From contig OX459104.1 of the NCBI GenBank assembly GCA_949775045.1, forward strand, positions 13,067,655-13,131,654: 64,000 nucleotides of DNA, in the 5' to 3' direction. The notes under the pieces were generated by a model, which made no database searches, was not told where the DNA came from, and was given only the letters and a program-made list of their open reading frames with translations. Shown here in pieces: positions 32,534 through 40,055 of this stretch (its first letter is position 1; the number at the start of each line of letters is the position of its first letter). The position numbers and the translations under genes were made by a program. Origin of the DNA: Metridium senile. Taxonomy: Eukaryota; Cnidaria; Anthozoa; Actiniaria; Metridiidae.

Positions 32534-32800
32534 GCAGACTGTTGAAACTGTTGAGCAGACTATTGAGCACTCTTAAGCAGACTCTTGAGCAGACAATAGA
32601 AACTGTTGAGCAGACTCTTGAGCACTCTTGAGCAGACTGTTGAAACTGTTGAGCAGACTGTTGAAACTGTTAAGCAGACAATAAAAACTGTTGAGCAGAC
32701 TCTTGAGCACTCTTGAGCAGACTGTTGAAACTGTTGAGCAGACTATTGAGCACTCTTAAGCAGACTCTTGAGCAGACAATAGAAACTCTTGAGCATAAAT
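32478..32800 (+). repeat. Minisatellite (GAGCAGACTSTTGA-type units)
   Basis: Irregular tandem array of GTTGAGCAGACT, GTTGAAACT and CTTGAGCACT units, with a larger ~170-bp period (32,480-32,640 resembles 32,640-32,800). It starts inside the preceding gene and extends about 270 bp past its stop. Confidence 0.85.
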
Positions 32801-32826
32801 AATAATATTATTAAATATTAATAAAT

Positions 32827-32835
32827 CGTATAAGA
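32827..32835 (+). promoter_or_regulatory. GTATAA-type box, gene at 32862
   Basis: CGTATAAGA, 35 bp upstream of the ATG. Same design as the boxes at 33543, 34024 and 36791. Confidence 0.45.
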
Positions 32836-32861
32836 ATTTATTAATATACTTGTATTATAAG

Positions 32862-33266
32862 ATGACAGAAAACAATGATAAATTAGTTGATGAACAAATA
32901 ACTAAGGAACCTGAAAAAGTTCAAAAACAAAAAGATCCAAAAAAAGTTGCTGCTGGTAGAAAACTAGTAGAATATCATAAGAAAGCTAAAAAAGCTCTTG
33001 AATTAGAAAATAATACTGATGATGACGAACAATCAAGTTCAAAAAACTGGATGCCTGAGATATCACTAACAACTGGATTATCATTAGTAGGAATAACATT
33101 GACAGCAGTAGATTTATATTTCAGATGGAAGAAAAATAATAAAAATATTACTCCAATAAAACCTAATCATGAAGAAAACGAAGAAAAACCTGTATCAGAA
33201 CCACTTGTTAAATCAAAAACCCCTGTTAAATCAAAAAAATCAGTTCCAATAATAGGTATGGAATAA
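32862..33266 (+). CDS. Small single-pass membrane protein (hypothetical)
   Basis: 134 residues from the ATG at 32862 (TATAAGATG context). The frame extends upstream only through a TTG codon, so I start at the ATG. A lysine-rich N-terminal half is followed by one hydrophobic segment near residues 67-87 (SLTTGLSLVGITLTAVDLYF) and a charged tail with SKTPVKSKK. No family recognised. First of a run of small hydrophobic proteins. Confidence 0.7.
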   Translation: MTENNDKLVDEQITKEPEKVQKQKDPKKVAAGRKLVEYHKKAKKALELENNTDDDEQSSSKNWMPEISLTTGLSLVGITLTAVDLYFRWKKNNKNITPIKPNHEENEEKPVSEPLVKSKTPVKSKKSVPIIGME

Positions 33267-33306
33267 AAATGATATAAATAATAAAATATTTATATATACT
33301 ATAACA

Positions 33307-33537
33307 ATGTCTAAAGCAACAGAAAACAAATTAGTTAAAATAGCAACTGATGCCAGCGTAGTAATTGGAATAGCTTCCCTTATTGGCTATGTTGGTAAAA
33401 AAACTATGAAAGAATCATTTATTAGTGATCCTAGTTCAAGTTTGTCAAATTATGGTAAGTGGGTTCTTGTTCTTGGAGGATCTATGTATTTGAAGGAATA
33501 TCTTGAAGATAAAAAAATTCTACCAAAACCTTTTTAA
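33307..33537 (+). CDS. Small hydrophobic protein (hypothetical)
   Basis: 76 residues with two weakly hydrophobic stretches (ASVVIGIASLIGYVG near 16-30; YGKWVLVLGGSMYL near 50-63). Upstream is a TTTATATATACTATAACAATG context. Same direction and spacing as its neighbours, so probably a real gene. Function unknown. Confidence 0.6.
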   Translation: MSKATENKLVKIATDASVVIGIASLIGYVGKKTMKESFISDPSSSLSNYGKWVLVLGGSMYLKEYLEDKKILPKPF

Positions 33538-33542
33538 AACAG

Positions 33543-33550
33543 GTATAAAA
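33543..33550 (+). promoter_or_regulatory. GTATAA-type box, gene at 33572
   Basis: GTATAAAA, 29 bp upstream of the ATG at 33572. Confidence 0.45.
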
Positions 33551-33571
33551 AATAATGAATATATATAACAT

Positions 33572-33913
33572 ATGGCAACGATTGCAGTAATGATAGCAGG
33601 CGCTGTTTTGAATGCAACAGCTTTTGTTGGGGGTAGTTATCTAGCTAAATCCTTATCATCTAATGGTTCTCATTCTGATGAAGAAAAAATAAGACATGAC
33701 AAAGCTCTTGAAAAATATCAACATGATATGGGAGAATTTGAAAAGAAAAGACAGCAATATCAGGATTGGCTTGAATCACAATATGAAAAAAAGAAATTGG
33801 CAGATAGTAATTTGAATGATACTGATTATGCGTTTAAACTATACTCGAAAGCTCATCCTGATTTGAGTTTTAATAATAAACAACCGCAATTTTCAAATTA
33901 TTATAAAACCTAG
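33572..33913 (+). CDS. Signal-anchor plus coiled-coil protein, conserved in cnidarian-type Polintons
   Basis: 113 residues: N-terminal hydrophobic anchor (IAVMIAGAVLNATAFVGGSYL, about 3-23), then a charged helix typical of coiled coil (KYQHDMGEFEKKRQQYQDW), ending PQFSNYY. From memory, this architecture (MATIA start, gapped anchor, HD.AL.K helix, P.....YY end) recurs in uncharacterised proteins beside Polinton genes in cnidarians. Function unknown; I suspect a virion membrane or scaffold protein. Confidence 0.7.
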   Translation: MATIAVMIAGAVLNATAFVGGSYLAKSLSSNGSHSDEEKIRHDKALEKYQHDMGEFEKKRQQYQDWLESQYEKKKLADSNLNDTDYAFKLYSKAHPDLSFNNKQPQFSNYYKT

Positions 33914-33935
33914 TAATAAACAAAAGCAATATGAA

Positions 33936-33995
33936 ATGATTTATGTTGGTGGTGGTATGATGACTGTAGGTTATTTGGCATCTAAATTTTTATAA
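33936..33995 (+). CDS. Possible 19-residue hydrophobic microprotein
   Basis: ATG at 33936, stop at 33993-33995; MIYVGGGMMTVGYLASKFL is a single potential membrane helix. It lies between two genes of the same strand in otherwise unused space. No typical box was found upstream, so it may be chance. Confidence 0.25.
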   Translation: MIYVGGGMMTVGYLASKFL

Positions 33996-34023
33996 GAAAC
34001 TATTTAAATTCTAAATATAAAAT

Positions 34024-34034
34024 CGTATAAAAAA
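34024..34034 (+). promoter_or_regulatory. GTATAA-type box, gene at 34064
   Basis: CGTATAAAAAA, 40 bp upstream of the ATG at 34064. Confidence 0.45.
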
Positions 34035-34063
34035 CTATTTAGTTTATATAAATTATAAACTAA

Positions 34064-35416
34064 ATGGAAGGTGAAGATTTTAATCCAATAGATGAAGGTT
34101 CTGTTGATATTAATAAACCAATTACTGATGATGATTTGGCAGAACTAATACCTAAGCAAAAAGAAACGGCGCAAACATGGTGGGAAAGAACTAAAGAAAG
34201 GTTTAATAAAAGAGGTATAACAAGAGAACGTGGGTATAGATTATTTGAAAATGCTAATGAAAGTAATGAAGATTGGAATAAAAGTATAAGAGAGGAAATA
34301 GAAATGGGAGATTTATCCGAACATAGAGTACAAGAAGTAGAAAAAAAACATAGAGTAGAAGAAGCAAAAAATATTATAAAAGAAAAATATCCTGAATGGA
34401 ATGAAAATAATTCTAAATTTATATATAATATTGATAAGGATGGTAATGTATTACTTAGAATCAATAAACTCGGATCAAAGGAATACTATCTCGATGATTT
34501 AAGTGAAGCTCCAAAAACTATTACTAATAATATAGGTTGGTCTCAGGATCATATTGATATGTATAATAATGCTAAAGCCAATCTCGATATATATTACCCA
34601 GAAAACACGATTAGTAGAGAAAATGGATTTGATATTAGAGAAGATGAATCCAGTATTATTGAAGTTTATGATAATGATAAAGGTAAATGGTATAAAATAC
34701 AAACAAAAATAGGTGAAGAGACTGTAGGTCTTATTGGAAGACAAACTAATAAAATAAAAACAGCTCTAGGTAAGTCAGCTATAACCATTATGGATGAAAC
34801 TGATAAAAAATTAACCACATTATACCCAGGAGTAGAAGTTATTAATGAAAAAATAGAATCAGAAACAGAGAGCATAAATTCTAATAAAGATGAAATTGAT
34901 GATTTAGAATCAGAATTTGAATTATATACTGGTTCGCAAAGGGAAAAAGATGCTATTAAATTACAAAGAGATAATCTTTTAGAAAAAAATAATCAGCTAA
35001 TTGATGAAAGAGAAGCGTTAATCTCTAAAAGAAAGAGTTTAGAAGAAAAAATACATGAACTAGAAAATAAAAACGAACTAATAGAGGAAAAACTACCTTT
35101 GAAAGAACGTGTAAAACTTATTTTAAAAAAGTACGGTCTAACAGTAACAGGTATTGCTCTAGCAGTTGGTACTATTATAGGAGTAATCGTATCTAATCTA
35201 AAATCAGGTCTTACATCTGTTGCTAAGGGTGTCGGTAACGGTTTGAAAACACTTGGGAAAAAATTAGGTGAAATATTACCAGGTATGGTTGGTGCTATAG
35301 CATCTTTTATTTTCAGAACTGCAGGTGAAGTTGTAGGTTTCCTTGCTAAAAATGTATGGCTTCTTATTGTTGGTATTGTTTTGTATATGGTGGAGAGGTA
35401 TAAAAACAAAAAATGA
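34064..35416 (+). CDS. Coiled-coil protein with membrane-active C terminus
   Basis: 450 residues. Acidic N terminus, a tryptophan-bearing helix (TAQTWWERTKERFNKRG, about 36-52), a folded middle, and a long coiled coil (about 265-350). The C-terminal ~100 residues have a hydrophobic helix (VTGIALAVGTIIGVIV), amphipathic Gly/Lys-rich segments (GVGNGLKTLGKKLGEILPGM), a second helix (FIFRTAGEVVGFL) and a terminal membrane span (VWLLIVGIVLYMVERY). The C-terminal module is one I associate with Polinton proteins of cnidarians. A role in anchoring to, or disrupting, membranes (adenovirus pVI or tail-fibre-like) is inference only. Confidence 0.7.
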   Translation: MEGEDFNPIDEGSVDINKPITDDDLAELIPKQKETAQTWWERTKERFNKRGITRERGYRLFENANESNEDWNKSIREEIEMGDLSEHRVQEVEKKHRVEEAKNIIKEKYPEWNENNSKFIYNIDKDGNVLLRINKLGSKEYYLDDLSEAPKTITNNIGWSQDHIDMYNNAKANLDIYYPENTISRENGFDIREDESSIIEVYDNDKGKWYKIQTKIGEETVGLIGRQTNKIKTALGKSAITIMDETDKKLTTLYPGVEVINEKIESETESINSNKDEIDDLESEFELYTGSQREKDAIKLQRDNLLEKNNQLIDEREALISKRKSLEEKIHELENKNELIEEKLPLKERVKLILKKYGLTVTGIALAVGTIIGVIVSNLKSGLTSVAKGVGNGLKTLGKKLGEILPGMVGAIASFIFRTAGEVVGFLAKNVWLLIVGIVLYMVERYKNKK

Positions 35417-35428
35417 TTATATATTATA

Positions 35429-36061
35429 ATGGTAATCTTGTATATTGAAAAAACAAAAGCTGATGAAACGATTTGGTTGAAAAATCCTATAACAAATAGT
35501 ACAAAAATGTCATTAATTTATTGTAATTTTGTTAATCAATTATACAACCTTGAAAAAGAAGGGACGATTTCAGATGGAGAAGGTAATGTTTTACTTCGTA
35601 TTCCAAAGGGAAATTATACAACAAGCTCTTTTAAAAGTGTGGTTGATAATGCTATTTTTCTTGGTGAGAAACCAGTTTCCATAAGCAAATCCATTCTTAC
35701 CCCAAAGGTAAATATTAAATTAAATGATAGTTTAGCAAAATTATTAAAACTTGAAACAAGTCTTAAAAAAGATTCTAAAAATGTTATAAATATTGGTAAA
35801 ACTCTTGAATCAGTATACATACATTGTAATCTGGTTGATTCTACACAAGTTTTATTCAAAAATAATTATTCACAAATATTGGCATATGTTAATGTGGACG
35901 AGGTTGGGGAGAAAATAGCTTATAAACCTCTTAATAGTTTGTATACACAAATAAAAAACGATGATTATATCAGTAGTATTCGGTTATGGGTAGCTGATTA
36001 TAATAATAATATTATTCTTTCTGGGGTATATCCAATGAAAATGGTAATAGAAATCGTTTAA
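35429..36061 (+). CDS. Probable penton/minor capsid protein (single jelly-roll)
   Basis: 210 residues. Starts at an ATTATAATGG context 13 bp after the preceding stop. Features match the Polinton/adintovirus minor capsid (penton) pattern as I know it: a short N-terminal strand region, DGEGNVLLRIPKGNY, a hydrophobic segment around LAKLLKL, VYIHCNLVDS (the IHCNLV signature), and a final ISSIRLWVADYNNN. The penton would form pentamers at the capsid vertices. The assignment is by motif memory. Confidence 0.6.
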   Translation: MVILYIEKTKADETIWLKNPITNSTKMSLIYCNFVNQLYNLEKEGTISDGEGNVLLRIPKGNYTTSSFKSVVDNAIFLGEKPVSISKSILTPKVNIKLNDSLAKLLKLETSLKKDSKNVINIGKTLESVYIHCNLVDSTQVLFKNNYSQILAYVNVDEVGEKIAYKPLNSLYTQIKNDDYISSIRLWVADYNNNIILSGVYPMKMVIEIV

Positions 36062-36086
36062 AAATAAAATTGTTTGGTATAGTATA

Positions 36087-36704
36087 ATGGAAAATCATGA
36101 CGTATTGTATCCTGAGCTGCCAAATTATAGTGATGGTGAAAACTTCAGATTACGCAAGGTAAATGAGGTTATGTCTAAACTAGAAGCTGAAGTCAAACAT
36201 TATGAAAACGTTAGGAAAAAATATGCTAAGACACGTGGAATCTTTCATAAAACAGCAGTCGTAAGTGGAATCTTTTCTGTACTTTTTACTGGTTCTGGTG
36301 TAACTACAAGCTTAACAGGTGCTGGAGCTGTCATAGGCGTCCCTTTAGCAGGGGTTGGTGGTATCCTCGGTTTAGTAGCATCTAGTTGTACAATTATAAC
36401 GAAAAAACTTACTAAGAAGGTAGCAAAACATGAAAATACTATTCAGCTCGCAAAAGCAAAACAAAATAGTATATATGACCTGGTGTCAAAAGCCTTGTCT
36501 GATAACAAGATTGATGAAAGAGAATTTGAACTAATTATGGGTGAGCTACAAAAGTATCAAACGTTGAAGAGTGATATTAGATCTGTACGGAATAATGAGT
36601 TTTTAAAAAAGGGTCCAGACCTCGATATAAAAAAAATAAGAGAGGAGATGAGAGTGGAGATGAGAAAGGAAATTGTGGATCAGCTCATAAATCAAAAGAA
36701 GTAA
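36087..36704 (+). CDS. Conserved Polinton protein with Gly-rich hydrophobic hairpin
   Basis: 205 residues. An N-terminal helix (LRKVNEVMSKLEAEVKHYE) is followed by a hydrophobic, Gly/Ala-rich region (about 60-105, GVTTSLTGAGAVIGVPLAGV) that could form a membrane hairpin, then TKKLTKKVAKHENTIQLA and a helical segment with the pattern ALSDNKIDEREFELIMGEL, and a charged C terminus. This architecture is frequent in uncharacterised cnidarian proteins linked to Polintons. Function unknown. An A8 run at about 36,629-36,636 and an open -1 frame reaching 36,774 suggest a possible longer product. Confidence 0.7.
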   Translation: MENHDVLYPELPNYSDGENFRLRKVNEVMSKLEAEVKHYENVRKKYAKTRGIFHKTAVVSGIFSVLFTGSGVTTSLTGAGAVIGVPLAGVGGILGLVASSCTIITKKLTKKVAKHENTIQLAKAKQNSIYDLVSKALSDNKIDEREFELIMGELQKYQTLKSDIRSVRNNEFLKKGPDLDIKKIREEMRVEMRKEIVDQLINQKK

Positions 36705-36790
36705 GTATTTCGTTTGAAACAACTCCTATGGGTGGATTTACGTATAAATTACGATATGACAAAAATAAATATTAACGCTAATCTTATAAA

Positions 36791-36800
36791 CGTATAAAAG
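36791..36800 (+). promoter_or_regulatory. GTATAA-type box, gene at 36827
   Basis: CGTATAAAAG, 36 bp upstream of the ATG at 36827. Confidence 0.45.
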
Positions 36801-36826
36801 GGAATCTCATCTTATAAATATATAAG

Positions 36827-38338
36827 ATGAAATTTATAGATTTCGAACAAAAGTATCCAAACTATAACACCAATCGTTTTACCAATGTAAATGGTAAAGT
36901 TCGATTTATTTTCAATGGAGATGAGTATGATCCTTTTGATGAAAATGGTAATTTGGTAAAAAAATTTTATGAGTTTCCAACAATTAATCACCACACCTAT
37001 GAACCTGAAGATATACGTGATTATCTTGGATCTAAATCTAATTTTCCCAATTCGTTTATAATTGCAAAGGTATTTTATTCTATTATTGGAACCTCCTTTG
37101 ATAAAACACCACCAAGTTTTGACCCGACTGAAATTGATATTTATGTTAACTCTGATAAAAAGTTTACGGCAAAACCGCGTAACATATTCACAGATCTTGT
37201 TATCAATCATGTAAATTCTAAAGAAGCAAAAACATGGTTATCTGAACCTGATATGAACTATTATCCACAACAATTATCATTTGCTATTTGGTGTTCAACA
37301 AGTGGTTGTGGTGTTGGATATGATATGCTTACAAAATATAATAATCCTATGATAAAATCATTACTAAAGTTTCATATAATATTTACGTGTAGAAGGGTAT
37401 TATCACAATTAAGCGTGGGATTACCGGGAGATCAAAATTTTAGTAATATTAATAATAAGTATAATAAAAATCAATATGATAAATTGTGTAGCGAGTTTAA
37501 TATATCAAAAAACACAGATTTTAGATATACGTATGGTGATAATCATGGGTTAGGGGTTGTCTATAAAGATATACTTGGCACAATACTAACAACTAAAGAT
37601 AATTATGATCAAAATGGTGCTGGTGTGTGGCCTAATGGTTTTTTCCATTTCAAAGATGAAAGCGGTTCTTGGGGTGATAAGGAATTACATCATATTTCCC
37701 CAATAGAAAAGAATCCATATCGATTTTTCCTTCTAAACGATTCGAAAGGTCTAACAAAAGTTGGATTGTCACGATTAAATCAAAGCATAGAAGCATATGT
37801 TTATTGCATTCTTGGTAGTCAGGTAAACACAAGGAGCAGTATTATTGGTGATTTAGGGGCTAATACAGAAACGCAGGAAGTATTTCTAAAGCTGTTTGAA
37901 AGTTCAGTAATTGAGAATGATATTTCGAAAAGCATACAGAGATATCAGTTTGCCATACAAAATGCTAAAGTCAAGCTTGACTTAGCAATATCCCCTGGTT
38001 GTTGGTTGTTACCGTCTATGTTAATTATAAATACTGAATCAACTATTGGTTATAACAATAAGCTACAAAGAGCAACGGTTGATATGAAATTTGGTGTCAA
38101 TAATATTAATAATGAAACTAAATCTACTGGTTCAAAACATAATATGGGCGATTCAAAAGTTAACCTACCACATAAAACAGAAGATAAGCCTAAAAAAGAA
38201 ATCAATAATAAAAAAGATATTACAAACTCCTTTACTAAACCAAGTGTAAAACCTTCACCAACATCTAATCGACATGATACTAATCTAGCAGTCGTTACGG
38301 TTGGTGTCGCGGGTATTGTTTGGTATATGTTCCGCTAG
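36827..38338 (+). CDS. Conserved Polinton protein of unknown function, C-terminal anchor
   Basis: 503 residues, starting at TATAAGATGAAA. Conserved-looking segments are IWCSTSGCGVGYDML (about 151-165), LLKFHIIFTCRRVL, GDNHGLGVVY, QNGAGVWP, LTKVGLSRLNQSIEAYVY and LDLAISPGCWLLPSMLII. From memory the same series occurs in large uncharacterised Polinton proteins of cnidarians. After residue ~430 comes a low-complexity Lys/Asn/Ser tail, then a terminal hydrophobic helix (LAVVTVGVAGIVWYMF), so it is probably tail-anchored. Enzyme or attachment role not determinable. Last + strand gene of the element. Confidence 0.7.
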   Translation: MKFIDFEQKYPNYNTNRFTNVNGKVRFIFNGDEYDPFDENGNLVKKFYEFPTINHHTYEPEDIRDYLGSKSNFPNSFIIAKVFYSIIGTSFDKTPPSFDPTEIDIYVNSDKKFTAKPRNIFTDLVINHVNSKEAKTWLSEPDMNYYPQQLSFAIWCSTSGCGVGYDMLTKYNNPMIKSLLKFHIIFTCRRVLSQLSVGLPGDQNFSNINNKYNKNQYDKLCSEFNISKNTDFRYTYGDNHGLGVVYKDILGTILTTKDNYDQNGAGVWPNGFFHFKDESGSWGDKELHHISPIEKNPYRFFLLNDSKGLTKVGLSRLNQSIEAYVYCILGSQVNTRSSIIGDLGANTETQEVFLKLFESSVIENDISKSIQRYQFAIQNAKVKLDLAISPGCWLLPSMLIINTESTIGYNNKLQRATVDMKFGVNNINNETKSTGSKHNMGDSKVNLPHKTEDKPKKEINNKKDITNSFTKPSVKPSPTSNRHDTNLAVVTVGVAGIVWYMFR

Positions 38339-38361
38339 ATACAACTGCCACAGCAGTGCCG

Positions 38362-38369
38362 TGACGTCA
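38362..38369. promoter_or_regulatory. Palindromic TGACGTCA (CRE-like) site
   Basis: TGACGTCA followed directly by TAATAAA in the 50-bp gap between the convergent genes ending at 38338 and 38390. The AATAAA can serve as the polyadenylation signal of the + strand gene. Whether the CRE-like palindrome is bound is unknown. Confidence 0.3.
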
Positions 38370-38389
38370 TAATAAAAACATATGATGAC

Positions 38390-39265
38390 TCATGATAAAA
38401 ATATCTGAAGGTCAACATTCTTAATTTTACTATAGTTATTATATATAATATCAATAATGTAATTATAAGCTACACGAATTTGTTTACAGTTATTAGCACC
38501 TGTAATCATAACACAACCACGTTCAAAAACAAAAATTGATATATCCTTTTTACCCTTGTAATTATATTTAATATCTACTGATGCATGTATAGCTGGATCA
38601 TAAAAACAGTTGGCATTTTCATCTAATAAAACCTGGTATAGTTGATTTCTATCCACTAAAAAATTAAGATTAAAATTACTATTAATCATTACAATATTAA
38701 AATTATATATTTGATCAACAGTTAATTTACTTGCATTGCTTATAAATGACATATCTGTTATTTTTTTTGTTTTTGGATTATAAACAGCTCTTACCTTTAG
38801 TAACTCTCGGCATAAAATATTAATAGCTTTGTAACAATCCTTAATTTGACGACAACCAGTCATTTGAATCGCTCCATTCCTAAAAAGTTTAATATTAATA
38901 TTTTTATCTTCTGATACCTGCACTATAACACTGGCTTGGTTAAAGAATGAAACTTGGCCTTTATTACTTATCTTGTTTTTCTTAGTTTTAATATTCTTTT
39001 TTGGTTTAATAATAGTTCTATTAATAACAGTATGTTTAACTCCAACAATCCCATTTTTACAAAGTTTTAGGTACTTAGCAATGTTTTCCAAATTGAAACC
39101 TGTATCAAATTTCCCGGTTAGTGTCATAGTTGATATTTTTAATTCCTCTGGAAGAATTGTTGTATCAAACTTTTTAAATTGTATTTTCTCTTTATATCGG
39201 TTTGAAGACATTTTTTCAGTTATACTATTATTATGTATTTTCTCTTTATATCGGTTTGAAGACAT
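38390..39265 (-). CDS. TATA-binding-protein-like transcription factor (NCLDV-type)
   Basis: 291 residues reading inward from the right TIR. Two TBP-like repeats are visible. The first (about 42-158) has LKISTMTLTGKF, NLENIAKYL and then INIKLFRNGAIQMTGC. The second (about 168-282) has VDIKYNY and ISIFVFERGCVMITGA followed by IRVAYNYI. The F.NG/F.RG..MITG pairs are the saddle strands of TBP, and the ISTMTL start resembles TBP-like proteins of giant viruses more than cellular TBP. Expected to bind TATA-type promoters such as those in front of the element's genes. The first ~29 residues are the TIR-encoded peptide repeat shared with the polymerase. The start at 39265 is the first ATG, 549 bp from the end of the element. 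Confidence 0.75.
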   Translation of the reverse strand: MSSNRYKEKIHNNSITEKMSSNRYKEKIQFKKFDTTILPEELKISTMTLTGKFDTGFNLENIAKYLKLCKNGIVGVKHTVINRTIIKPKKNIKTKKNKISNKGQVSFFNQASVIVQVSEDKNINIKLFRNGAIQMTGCRQIKDCYKAINILCRELLKVRAVYNPKTKKITDMSFISNASKLTVDQIYNFNIVMINSNFNLNFLVDRNQLYQVLLDENANCFYDPAIHASVDIKYNYKGKKDISIFVFERGCVMITGANNCKQIRVAYNYIIDIIYNNYSKIKNVDLQIFLS

Positions 39266-39814
39266 TTTCTTATATATATTATTTAAATTTAAATTTTAAA
39301 GAATAAACGCATTTTGCATGATACCACAGAATAAACGCACCTTCATTAATAACCACATTATAGTTCCAAAAAATAAAATCATAATTAGAATTCCTGACAT
39401 TCCTGAGATTCCAAGAATTTGATTGACAGTAAATTCCTAAGAGTAAAATCTCAGAATAATTTCAATAATGACCACGCCCATCTCAGGAATTTCAGGAATG
39501 TTGATCATGTGATTTGTTTGACCTTTTGACCTTTGACCTTGACCTTGGTTGTCACGCAATATTTGGTCACGCAATAATACCATAATTTGATGACGTGGTA
39601 TTCCCAGAATTTGATTGACAGGTAATTCCCAGAAATTTCTTTAATAATTTTTTCATGAAATAGGCTCCTCCCATTTTTGCCGCCCCCTTTTTTGAAAAAA
39701 TTACCTTCGATAGAATGGCATGTTTGTGATGTTTAGAGGTGCTTACGTATGGTGTTTGGTATGCGTAAGGTGGAAAAAGTCATTTTGTCCCCGAATCGGC
39801 CATTTACTACTACT
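39182..39814 (-). repeat. Right terminal inverted repeat of the Polinton
   Basis: Inverted match of 24,584-25,216, including the AGGTCA array (as TGACCT, 39,519-39,545) and the first ~1.5 peptide-repeat units of the TBP-like gene. Beyond the second repeat unit the two ends diverge. Confidence 0.9.
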
Positions 39815-39816
39815 TA

Positions 39817-39957
39817 GAGTGATTTTCATATGACCGTGAAAGAATAGGCAAACTAATAGTTAGTAGTAAACACTAAACCCATTGTTTTCTTTTGTTCCTT
39901 ATCAACTACCACAAACTAAATGGTCTATTTTCTTGCACGGTCATATGAAAATCACTC
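39817..39957. mobile_element. TA-target MITE3, copy next to Polinton
   Basis: 141 bp with TIRs GAGTGATTTTCATATGACCG and its complement ending CACTC, flanked by TA on both sides. Identical in layout to 43,072-43,212. Its left TA plus GAG is also the TAGAG target duplication of the Polinton. The TIR and TA target suggest a Tc1/mariner-class MITE. Confidence 0.8.
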
Positions 39958-40055
39958 TAACATGAATCTGAGTATTCAAGACTGAGTCGGGTACACTGTT
40001 AAATCTTATTCATTCATTTGTTTATTCATTCATTTATTTATTTATTTATTCATTT

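Larger units (their letters stand above)
24584..39814. mobile_element. Maverick/Polinton, apparently complete
   Basis: A 15,231-bp element bounded by AGTAGTAGTAAATGGCC and its exact complement, flanked by TAGAG on both sides (24579-24583, 39815-39819). Polintons are virus-like DNA transposons that replicate with a protein-primed polymerase and insert with a retroviral-type integrase. Both hallmark genes are here, with capsid-type genes and a packaging ATPase. Every core frame is open and the TIRs look identical, so the insertion is young. The unoccupied site survives at 43,070-43,074. The 5-bp duplication is shorter than the 6 bp usual for Polintons. No adenain-like protease was found. Confidence 0.95.
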
